In this document: positions 1 through 5,574 of the stretch, one piece after another
Layout of the letters: each line of letters begins with the position of its first letter
Position numbering within the stretch: position 1 is the first letter of the stretch
Assembly: GCA_001797935.1 (NCBI GenBank)
Contig: MGQT01000097.1
Location: 1-8,520 of the forward strand
Length of the DNA stretch: 8,520 nucleotides
Origin: Deltaproteobacteria bacterium RBG_16_54_18
GTDB lineage: Bacteria > Desulfobacterota > B13-G15 > RBG-16-54-18
Reading direction: 5' to 3'
The notes under the pieces: model-generated
Told to the model about the DNA's origin: nothing
Database searches by the model: none
Seen by the model: only the letters and a program-made list of their open reading frames with translations
Made by a program: the position numbers and the translations under genes

Positions 1-669
1 ACCTACGGTCACTATGAACTCTATTACAAAACGGCGCGTGAGCAAGGGGTGCGGTTTATTCGGTGGACGCCGGAACGACGCCCCCAGGTTTCCACCAACA
101 AACAGGGTGTGGAAGTCAGGGTGTACGATGAAGCCCTGAAACGAGAGGTGCTGCTCAAGCCGGATTACCTTGTTTTAAGTGCGGGGATCAGGCCGCGGCA
201 GGATATGGAGGAACTGGCATCTCGCATGAAGCTCCCCCTGACGGCCGATGGGTTCTTCTTGGAGGCCCATATGAAGTTGCGTCCCCTCGATTTCTTCAAT
301 GCGGGGGTCTTCCTGTGTGGATTGTCCCATGCCCCCAAGCTAATCCCTGAGACCGTCTCTCAGGCACAGGGGGCTGCTGCGCGGGCGGCGACGATCCTTT
401 CACAAAGGCAGCTCGCTATCAGCGGCGTTGTCTCAGTGGTGGATCGGGAGCGCTGTGTGGCCTGCCTTACCTGCGTGCGGCTCTGCCCTTACCATGTACC
501 GTGTATCAATGAGGAGGGAGTAGCCGAAATAGAGGCGGCTGCGTGTCAGGGGTGCGGGATCTGTGCCTCGGCCTGTCCCCGAAAGGCCATTGAGGTCCAG
601 CATTACCGGAATGAGCAGATACTGGCTAAATGTGACACCTTTTTTGAGGCACTTGTTAGAGGAGGTTAG
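1..669 (+). CDS. hdrA: HdrA-like subunit, C-terminal part (5' end outside window)
   Basis: This is the C-terminal 222 residues of a heterodisulfide reductase subunit A-like flavoprotein; the frame is open from base 1, so the start lies upstream. HdrA is the FAD-carrying hub of Hdr complexes, where electrons are bifurcated or distributed between carriers, and it is expected to be cytoplasmic. The fragment shows the end of the FAD/NAD(P)-binding fold (YLVLSAGIRPR, then a GVFLCGLSHAPKLIPETV segment typical of HdrA). A two-cluster ferredoxin domain follows, with CVACLTCVRLCP at about residues 152-162 and CQGCGICASACP at about 182-192, giving eight cysteines for two [4Fe-4S] clusters. It ends with TAG three bases before the mvhD start, and HdrA and MvhD are known partners. 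The N-terminal FAD site cannot be seen. Family assignment is firm; the physiological electron donor is not determinable. Confidence 0.93.
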   Translation, partial: TYGHYELYYKTAREQGVRFIRWTPERRPQVSTNKQGVEVRVYDEALKREVLLKPDYLVLSAGIRPRQDMEELASRMKLPLTADGFFLEAHMKLRPLDFFNAGVFLCGLSHAPKLIPETVSQAQGAAARAATILSQRQLAISGVVSVVDRERCVACLTCVRLCPYHVPCINEEGVAEIEAAACQGCGICASACPRKAIEVQHYRNEQILAKCDTFFEALVRGG

Positions 670-672
670 GAT

Positions 673-1113
673 ATGGAGACCTTTGAGCCGAAAATCGCCG
701 CGTTTTGTTGTGAGTACTGCGCATATTCTGCAGCTGACCTGGCCGGTTCGATGCGGTTGGAGTACCCGCCTAACGTGCGAATCATAAAGATGCAGTGTAC
801 CGGCAAGGTGGACATCATCCACCTGTTGCGGACTTTTGAGGCAGGGGCCGATGCCATCTTTGTGGCGGGGTGAGAAGAGGGAGAATGCCATTTCCTGGAA
901 GGAAATCTAAGGGCTAAAAAGAGGGTTGGTTACGCGAAGCGATTATTGGCAGAGGTCGGCTTAGAACCTGAGCGGTTGGAGATGTTCAACATGGGGGCTT
1001 CCGATGCCACGAAGTTCACCGCCGCCGTGGAAGAGATGACCAAACGAGCAAAAGAGCTGGGTCCCAGCCCCCTGAGGAAGAGGGAGCCCGGGCAAAAGGA
1101 GGCTGTAGCATGA
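673..1113 (+). CDS. mvhD: MvhD-type hydrogenase/Hdr iron-sulfur subunit, probable selenoprotein (in-frame TGA at 871-873)
   Basis: This is a small [2Fe-2S] electron-transfer protein of the MvhD/VhuD family, which passes electrons into HdrA. The ATG at 673 has a GGAGG site 7 bases upstream. Translation gives 66 residues, a TGA, then 79 more residues in the same frame, ending at a TGA that overlaps the metV start. Both halves match the family: FCCEYCAYSAADLAG near residues 11-25 (Cys12, 13, 16), Cys42, and EEGECHFLEGNLRAKKR after the TGA. The family normally reads AGCxxGxCH, so the TGA (residue 67) replaces the first Cys of a C-x4-C pair. A hairpin downstream fits a bacterial SECIS. Archaeal VhuD is a known selenoprotein, so there is precedent. 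The full product would be 146 residues, normal for the family. A standard gene caller would truncate it at 873 or miss the second half. A nonsense mutation or sequencing error is the less likely alternative. Confidence 0.88.
887..914 (+). promoter_or_regulatory. Putative bacterial SECIS element for the mvhD UGA codon
   Basis: Just after the in-frame TGA (871-873), ATTTCC (890-895) and GGAAAT (901-906) form a perfect 6-bp stem closing a five-base loop, TGGAA (896-900). GCC (887-889) can pair with GGC (912-914) below a one-sided bulge. The loop begins 22 bases after the TGA and has G among its first two bases, which agrees with the general bacterial SECIS pattern (apical loop roughly 16-37 nt from UGA, early loop G). 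The element lies inside the coding sequence, as expected in bacteria and unlike archaeal elements in untranslated regions. The fold was judged by eye and no folding energy was computed. Confidence 0.65.
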
Positions 1114-1781
1114 TTGTCGGTGAGAGGAAGCCGTTGGAGGAGATCAAGGCCATGGTGGAGTCCTATAAACGGCTGCTGATTTTGGGATGCGGCACGTGTG
1201 TGAGCGTCTGCATGGCGGGCGGAGAGAAAGAGGTGGAGGTACTTGCCTCCCAGTTGCGAATGCTGCACGAGAAAGAGGAGAAAAAACAAGAGATAGAAGA
1301 AGCCACCATTCAGCGACAGTGCGATAGGGAGTACATTGAGCCCTGCCTTGAGAAAATCCATAAGGCCGATGCCGTCCTCTCTATGGCGTGTGGGGTAGGC
1401 GTGCAATTTGTGGCAGAGGTGGCCGGAGAAAACGCTATCGTACTGCCAGCCCTCAACACCGAGTTTTATGGGGCTAATCTTGGAGCGGGTATCTGGGCCG
1501 AACGGTGTGCTGGCTGCGGAAGGTGCATTTTACACCTCACGGGAGGGATCTGTCCCGTTGCCCGATGTGCCAAACGGCTCTTCAACGGCCCGTGCGGGGG
1601 TTCGCAGCGGGGAACGTGCGAGGTCAATCCAGAGACGGACTGCGCCTGGCAGTTGATCTATGACAGACTTAAGGCGCGGGGACAGTTAGAGGTATTAGAG
1701 GAGATCATACCAGCCAAAAGCTGGAAGCCGAGTCTCAGCGGCGGCCCACGAAAGGTGGTCAGGGAGGACCTACTGCTATGA
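1110..1781 (+). CDS. metV: MetV-like methylenetetrahydrofolate reductase small (Cys-rich, C-terminal-domain) subunit
   Basis: This 223-residue protein belongs to the cysteine-rich MetV family, the partner of MetF in acetogens and other Wood-Ljungdahl bacteria. MetV carries iron-sulfur (and possibly zinc) sites that relay electrons to the MetF flavin. The N-terminal part has GCGTCVSVC (Cys27, 30, 34). The C-terminal part has CAGCGRC (Cys133, 136, 139) followed by the family signature GGICPVARCAKRLFNGPCGG, with further cysteines at 170 and 178. Residues about 52-65 are charged and likely helical. The ATG overlaps the mvhD stop (ATGA) and has an AAGGAGG site 7 bases upstream. The stop overlaps the metF start in the same way, so translation of mvhD, metV and metF is probably coupled. 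Subunit family is confident; the exact cluster content is not readable here. Confidence 0.9.
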   Translation: MIVGERKPLEEIKAMVESYKRLLILGCGTCVSVCMAGGEKEVEVLASQLRMLHEKEEKKQEIEEATIQRQCDREYIEPCLEKIHKADAVLSMACGVGVQFVAEVAGENAIVLPALNTEFYGANLGAGIWAERCAGCGRCILHLTGGICPVARCAKRLFNGPCGGSQRGTCEVNPETDCAWQLIYDRLKARGQLEVLEEIIPAKSWKPSLSGGPRKVVREDLLL

Positions 1782-2698
1782 AGTCTGGGAGCAATTTAGA
1801 GAAGATACTGGGAAAGGGAGAGTTTGCCGTCACCGGTGAGCTTGGCCCTCCCAAGGGGAATGCCGCAGAGGTTATTAAAAAGAAGGCTGAGCATCTACGA
1901 GGTAAGGTAGACGCCGTCAACGTCACCGATAATCAGACCTCTATCGTCCGGATGTCGAGCATCGCCACCAGCGCCATCTTGATTCAGATGGGACTGGAGC
2001 CCGTGATGCAGATGGTCACCCGTGACAGGAATCGTATCGCCATCCAGAGCGATATCTTTGGGGCCACGGCCCTGGGGATCAAGAACATGCTCTGTCTCTC
2101 CGGCGATCACCAAAATTTCGGCAATCAGAAGGATGCGGCCAATGTCTTTGATATCGACTCCATACAGCTGATCCAGTGTGTGAAGACCATGAGGGATGAA
2201 GGGACGCTGCTCGGGGGGGAGGAGAAGGTCGAGGGTGAAATTAAACTCTTTATCGGGGCAGCGGCCAATCCTTTCGCCGACCCGTTTGAGTTCCGGGTGG
2301 TCAGGCTGGCGAAAAAGGCCAGGGCGGGGGTCGATTTCATCCAGACCCAGTGCATATACGACATGGATCGGTTTAAAGAATGGATGCGAATGGTGAGGGA
2401 TCGGGGGCTCCATGAAAAAGTACATATCCTGGCGGGGGTAACACCCCTTAAATCCGGAGGTATGGCCCGGTATATGGCCAAGAACGTAGCGGGGATCATC
2501 ATCCCGGATGCCATTATCGAGAGGATGGTCAAGGCGAAAGAACCGGCCCAAGAAGGGATAAAGATCTGTGTGGAACAGATCCACCAGTTGCGCGAGATCG
2601 AGGGGGTGCATGGCATTCACCTCATGGCCATTGAGTGGGAGGAGAAGGTCCGTGAGATAGCGGAGGGAGCCGGTCTGTTGCCGAGGCCGAAGGTATAA
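1778..2698 (+). CDS. metF: Methylenetetrahydrofolate reductase, MetF (first copy)
   Basis: This 306-residue TIM-barrel flavoprotein is expected to interconvert 5,10-methylene-THF and 5-methyl-THF in the methyl branch of the Wood-Ljungdahl pathway, taking electrons through MetV and Hdr/MvhD rather than directly from NAD(P)H. Visible family features are TGELGPPKG near the N-terminus, where Glu21 corresponds by position to the catalytic Glu28 of E. coli MetF. AVNVTDNQTSIVRMSS follows at about 46-61 and VTRDRNRIAIQSD at 80-92. LSGD at 107-110 has its Asp in the place of E. coli Asp120. FIQTQCIYD at 187-195 has Gln191 in the place of E. coli Gln183. GVTPLKSGGMARYM follows later. The start overlaps the metV stop by four bases, and an AGGGAGG site lies about 10 bases upstream. 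Length is normal and all recognisable catalytic positions are kept, so this copy looks canonical. Confidence 0.94.
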   Translation: MKSGSNLEKILGKGEFAVTGELGPPKGNAAEVIKKKAEHLRGKVDAVNVTDNQTSIVRMSSIATSAILIQMGLEPVMQMVTRDRNRIAIQSDIFGATALGIKNMLCLSGDHQNFGNQKDAANVFDIDSIQLIQCVKTMRDEGTLLGGEEKVEGEIKLFIGAAANPFADPFEFRVVRLAKKARAGVDFIQTQCIYDMDRFKEWMRMVRDRGLHEKVHILAGVTPLKSGGMARYMAKNVAGIIIPDAIIERMVKAKEPAQEGIKICVEQIHQLREIEGVHGIHLMAIEWEEKVREIAEGAGLLPRPKV

Positions 2699-2718
2699 AT
2701 AAAGACGGGGGAGGAGCA

Positions 2719-3102
2719 ATGGCAAAAAAGATCTTATTGGTTGATGACGACCCTGATCTGGTGGAGGCCGTCTCCACCATCCTGGAGAGCAAGGGTTACG
2801 CGGTTGCTGCAGCCTATGGCGGGGTTGAGGGACTGAAAAAGGTCAAGACCGAGAACCCCGATCTTATCGTCCTCGATGTGATGATGCCGGACAAAGATGG
2901 CTATACAGTTTGTAAGGAGCTGAAGGCCGACAAGAAGTATCGTTCTATCCCCATCCTCTTGCTCACCGCCGTTGTCTCGCATATACCTACCACCAAGTAC
3001 ACGCATCAGATGGGGATGGATATGGAGGCTGATGACTACATGGACAAACCGGTGGAACCTGACGAACTGGTCAAGAGGATAGAGGCCCTGATCTCGAAGT
3101 AA
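2719..3102 (+). CDS. Single-domain (CheY-like) response regulator receiver
   Basis: This is a 127-residue stand-alone receiver domain with no DNA-binding or enzymatic output domain. It has the acidic pocket at Asp9-Asp11 (LLVDDDPD), phosphoacceptor Asp53 in VLDVMMPDKDG, the switch Thr83 (LLLTA) and conserved Lys110 followed by Pro (DKPVEP). The loop before the lysine (HIPTTKYTHQMGMDMEADDY) is longer than in CheY. The ATG has a strong purine-rich site (GGGGGAGGAG) ending about 4 bases upstream, and the gene begins 20 bases after metF, so it is probably co-transcribed with it. The likely phosphodonor is the PAS kinase at 3599-5503. Output is presumably by protein-protein interaction or a phosphorelay. 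The family is clear; the target is unknown. Confidence 0.92.
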   Translation: MAKKILLVDDDPDLVEAVSTILESKGYAVAAAYGGVEGLKKVKTENPDLIVLDVMMPDKDGYTVCKELKADKKYRSIPILLLTAVVSHIPTTKYTHQMGMDMEADDYMDKPVEPDELVKRIEALISK

Positions 3103-3199
3103 CTATAGTCCTGCTAAGGGAGATCGTGGGAGAAAATCTTTGTCTCCAAGCGGGAATTTTTCTCCTCCACTGAGGGGAACAAGGAAACAGAGGTAGTGT
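3103..3199 (+). other. Intergenic stretch with no intact gene
   Basis: This short gap lies between the receiver gene and the kinase fragment. No open frame with a credible start covers it. The frame at 3118-3237 is open but encodes nothing I recognise. It does not supply the missing front end of the downstream kinase fragment, whose own frame has a TAG at 3194-3196. The main structure is the inverted repeat at 3126-3170. Confidence 0.6.
3126..3170 (+). repeat. Imperfect inverted repeat between receiver gene and kinase fragment
   Basis: GTGGGAGAAAA (3126-3136) pairs with TTTTCTC plus CCAC in 3158-3170, giving 11 base pairs interrupted by a two-base bulge, with a loop of about 21 bases. The left arm can instead pair locally, GGAGA (3129-3133) with TCTCC (3143-3147), so two exclusive hairpins are possible. 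No U-run follows, so it does not look like a simple intrinsic terminator. It may be a processing or attenuation structure, or chance. Confidence 0.35.
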
Positions 3200-3505
3200 T
3201 TGCCGCAGAGCCGAGGGGCACCGTGGCTGAGAGGTAAGGTAGTGATAGCGGTGTGTCCTGACGGCGATTATGTCAAGACGGTAGTGCAGGATACCGGCAT
3301 CGGCATCTCTAAAGAGGATCTGCCCAGGATCTTCGACAAGTTTGCCCGCGTGAAGTCGGAGAAGACCCGGTGGATCGTGGGAACGGGCTTAGGTCTTTTC
3401 ATTGCCAAGGGCATAGTGGAGGCCCATCTCGGTTCCATCTCGGTGGAGAGCGAGGAAGGCAAGGGGACCAGCGTTACCGTCCTCCTGTCCCAGAAGATGG
3501 GATAG
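3200..3505 (+). pseudogene. Truncated histidine kinase ATPase-domain fragment
   Basis: About 100 residues match only the distal half of a histidine-kinase catalytic domain. They show the G1 box DTGIGIS (about 31-37), the F-box region LPRIFDKFARV (41-51), the G2 box VGTGLGLFIAKGIVEAH (60-76) and a terminal EGKGTSVTVLLSQ strand. The dimerisation/phosphoacceptor helix and the N-box are absent, and the frame is closed upstream by TAG at 3194. Homology begins at KVVIAV, just where a normal kinase would follow its N-box. The only starts are TTG at 3200, with an AGAGG about 6 bases upstream, or a GTG at 3242. The receiver-kinase order suggests the remains of a kinase once paired with the upstream regulator, perhaps replaced by the intact kinase that follows. 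It might still be translated as a stand-alone ATP-binding module, but it lacks residues needed for kinase activity. Confidence 0.72.
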
Positions 3506-3560
3506 AGAAAGCCCCTGGGGCCGGGGGTGAGCAATTCTCCCGCATCTGCTGAAGGCTTGA

Positions 3561-3589
3561 TTGCGAAGCGATACGTATTGTTTTACAAT
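3561..3589 (+). promoter_or_regulatory. Possible sigma70-like promoter upstream of the PAS kinase
   Basis: TTGCGA (3561-3566) and TACAAT (3584-3589) are separated by 17 bases, matching 4/6 and 5/6 of the consensus boxes. Transcription would begin around 3596, only a few bases before the ATG at 3599, so the message would be nearly leaderless. That makes the site doubtful, or means the promoter serves a later start. It was found by eye only. Confidence 0.25.
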
Positions 3590-3598
3590 GAATGTGAG

Positions 3599-5503
3599 AT
3601 GAAACCCCGCACCCGCAAGTCAATCTCACCCCCTTTAGAAAAAGAACAAGACCGGTACACCCGGGCCCTCGTGCAGATGAGCAATGACGGGATCCTCGTC
3701 TTCGGCGAGGATCGCTCGATAGCCTTCGTCAACCAGATGGCCACGGTCCTCACCGGCTATCCTCCAGAAGAGCTTTTAGAAAAAGACGTCATCTCGATCT
3801 TGGGCAACGAGGTGAAGGCGGTCCTTGAACAGCTCAAGGGCCCCGGGGATAAGCTGTGTCAGGAGGTGCAGATCCAGACCGCCGGAGGTGAGCGGCGGGA
3901 TATCTATCTCTGCTTGGCCCTGGCCGAAGGAGGAAACGGAGAGGTCAAGGGGTGCGCCTACCTCACCGATATCACCGAGCGCAAGCGGTTTGAAGAGCGG
4001 CTCAGGGTCTCGGAGAGGAGGTATCGGGAGCTCTTCGAGCGGGTTGGAGAGGGGCTCTTCATCAGCTCCCCTGAAGGCAGATTCATAGATTGTAACCAGG
4101 TCTTCTTGGATATGCTCGGATATGCGACCAAGGAGGAGCTCTTACAGATAGATATCGCCACGGGCCCCTACGTGGTCCCCGAGCAACGCGGCGCATTCCA
4201 GGAGATGATGGAAAGGGACGGCTCTGTCAGAGAATGGGAGGTGGAATTTAAGAGAAAGGACGGCGGGAAAATAACGGTACTACTCTCCGCCCATGCCATC
4301 CGCGCAGGCGATGGGCAGGCCGTCGGATATGAGGGGATCATCATCGATATCACCCACCGCAAGCAGCTGGAACGGGAGCTCCATGAGACCAATGACTTTA
4401 TGAAGCTGCTTATCGAGAGCTCTCCCTATGCGATCATTGCCACCGATATCAAGGGGAATATCATCGTCTTTAACAGGGCTGCTGAGGAGCTTCTCCGCTA
4501 TAAGGCGGAAGATGTACTGGAGAAGATACATATTACCCAACTCTATCCACCCGGCGTGGCCAAAGAGGTGATGAAGAAACTGCGCAGCCCTGACTATGGG
4601 GGGGAAGGCAAATTTACGGGCTCGGAGTTCAAGGTAGTAGACAGACGGGGCAAAGAGATTCCCATACACCTTTCAACTGCCATCGTCTATCAAGATGGGC
4701 AAGAGGTGGCTTCCATAGGAATTTTTACCGACCTGCGCCCCCGGCTTGTCATGGAACAGGAGCTCCAGGAGACCCACCTGCAACTTATCCAACTCGAGAA
4801 GCTGAGGTCTCTGGGAGAGATGGCGGCAGGCGTCGCCCATGAGATCAACAACCCCCTCGGGGGCATCCTCATTTATGCCAGTCTCTTGATGGAAGGTCTC
4901 GTGTCAGATGACGCCAAGCGGGAAGACCTCGGGCGGATTATCCAGGAGGCGACACGGTGTAAGGAGATAGTAAGGAGCCTCCTCGAATTTGCCCGTCAGA
5001 GCGGCCCAAAGCTTGAACTCACCGATGTTAATAGGGCAATAACCGATGGGCTCCACTTCTTAGAAAATCAAGCTACCTTTCACAACATCGAGATCATCAA
5101 GGAGCTTGACCCTTCCATTCCTCCCCTATGGGGTAGTGCCGGTCAATTGAAGCAGGTCTTTCTGAACATTATGGTCAATGCAGCTGATGCCATGCACGGA
5201 CGAGGCGTCCTGACGATAAAGACCTTCTTTGCACGAGACGGCGATAAGGTTGCCATAGAGTTCTCAGACACCGGTGGCGGCATACCCGAGGACATCCTGC
5301 CGAGGATCTTCGACCCCTTTTTCACCACCAAAAGGGTTGGTGAGGGGACAGGCCTGGGACTCTCGATGTCGTACGGCATCGTGAGAGAGCACAGGGGGAA
5401 TATCGAGGTTGACACCGTGGTGGGCAGCGGGACGACCTTCCGTGTCCTGCTGCCGGTGGGATATGAGGAGGCGCCTGCGCAAGAGGGTGCAGGGAACCCA
5501 TAA
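3599..5503 (+). CDS. Soluble PAS-PAS-PAS sensor histidine kinase (NtrB-like catalytic core)
   Basis: This 634-residue sensor kinase has no membrane segment or signal peptide, so it is probably cytoplasmic. Three PAS domains lie at about 18-128, 140-255 and 264-380; the first two end in the usual DITERKR/DITHRKQ linkers. The phosphoacceptor H-box GVAHEINNPLGG has His414. The ATPase domain has the N-box NIMVNAADAM (Asn527), G1 DTGGGIP (557-563), F-box FDPFFTTK (571-578) and G2 GEGTGLGL (581-588), so the core looks active. The PAS ligand is unknown; no heme- or cluster-binding Cys pattern is evident. The ATG at 3599 is chosen because the PAS fold starts soon after it. An in-frame GTG at 3527, with GGGG about 6 bases upstream, would add 24 residues of unremarkable sequence and cannot be excluded. 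The likely partner is the receiver at 2719-3102. Its position between two Hdr-MetF modules suggests redox or metabolic sensing, which is inference. Confidence 0.9.
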   Translation: MKPRTRKSISPPLEKEQDRYTRALVQMSNDGILVFGEDRSIAFVNQMATVLTGYPPEELLEKDVISILGNEVKAVLEQLKGPGDKLCQEVQIQTAGGERRDIYLCLALAEGGNGEVKGCAYLTDITERKRFEERLRVSERRYRELFERVGEGLFISSPEGRFIDCNQVFLDMLGYATKEELLQIDIATGPYVVPEQRGAFQEMMERDGSVREWEVEFKRKDGGKITVLLSAHAIRAGDGQAVGYEGIIIDITHRKQLERELHETNDFMKLLIESSPYAIIATDIKGNIIVFNRAAEELLRYKAEDVLEKIHITQLYPPGVAKEVMKKLRSPDYGGEGKFTGSEFKVVDRRGKEIPIHLSTAIVYQDGQEVASIGIFTDLRPRLVMEQELQETHLQLIQLEKLRSLGEMAAGVAHEINNPLGGILIYASLLMEGLVSDDAKREDLGRIIQEATRCKEIVRSLLEFARQSGPKLELTDVNRAITDGLHFLENQATFHNIEIIKELDPSIPPLWGSAGQLKQVFLNIMVNAADAMHGRGVLTIKTFFARDGDKVAIEFSDTGGGIPEDILPRIFDPFFTTKRVGEGTGLGLSMSYGIVREHRGNIEVDTVVGSGTTFRVLLPVGYEEAPAQEGAGNP

Positions 5504-5510
5504 AAATTTC

Positions 5511-5539
5511 TTGAGTCTTATCTCAAAATTGCATACACT
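5511..5539 (+). promoter_or_regulatory. Possible promoter for the second MetF-Hdr module, overlapping an inverted repeat
   Basis: The 71-base gap after the kinase is the second-longest break in the window, after the one upstream of the kinase fragment. TTGAGT (5511-5516) and TACACT (5534-5539), spaced 17 bases, each match 4/6 of the sigma70 boxes and would start a transcript near 5546, ahead of the ribosome site at 5563. The same region holds an inverted repeat: TTGAG (5511-5515) with CTCAA (5522-5526), extended by AATT on both sides with a two-base bulge. This could be an operator or a weak hairpin. Boxes were judged by eye. Confidence 0.35.
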
Positions 5540-5562
5540 GGAGGCTCATTTTGACTCCCGAG

Positions 5563-5569
5563 AAGGAGG
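5563..5569 (+). promoter_or_regulatory. Strong Shine-Dalgarno site fixing the second metF start
   Basis: AAGGAGG ends five bases before the ATG at 5575. This is a near-perfect ribosome site. It decides against the in-frame TTG at 5551, which lies upstream of the site. Confidence 0.8.
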
Positions 5570-5574
5570 TTTCC

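Noticed and set aside
871..873. TGA read as a genuine nonsense mutation splitting mvhD, or as evidence for a reassigned UGA code
   Set aside because: The downstream half keeps all family residues and the frame with no other lesion, and the stop sits exactly at a conserved Cys position with a hairpin after it. General UGA reassignment is excluded because TGA serves as the normal stop of mvhD, metV, hdrC, hdrB and the small winged-helix gene at tight overlaps.
433..891. Minus-strand open frame across the hdrA/mvhD junction
   Set aside because: It overlaps two well-supported plus-strand genes and shows no domain or ribosome site.
1895..2725. Long minus-strand open frame opposite metF
   Set aside because: It lies antisense to a clear MetF gene, matches nothing recognisable, and is explained by codon bias of the plus-strand gene.
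3126..3170. Intrinsic terminator after the receiver gene
   Set aside because: The stem is imperfect, A/T-rich near its loop, and not followed by a U-run, so it is listed only as an inverted repeat.
3118..3237. Short open frame before the kinase fragment as a possible missing kinase segment
   Set aside because: Its translation shows no H-box, N-box or other kinase feature and it has no start codon with a ribosome site.
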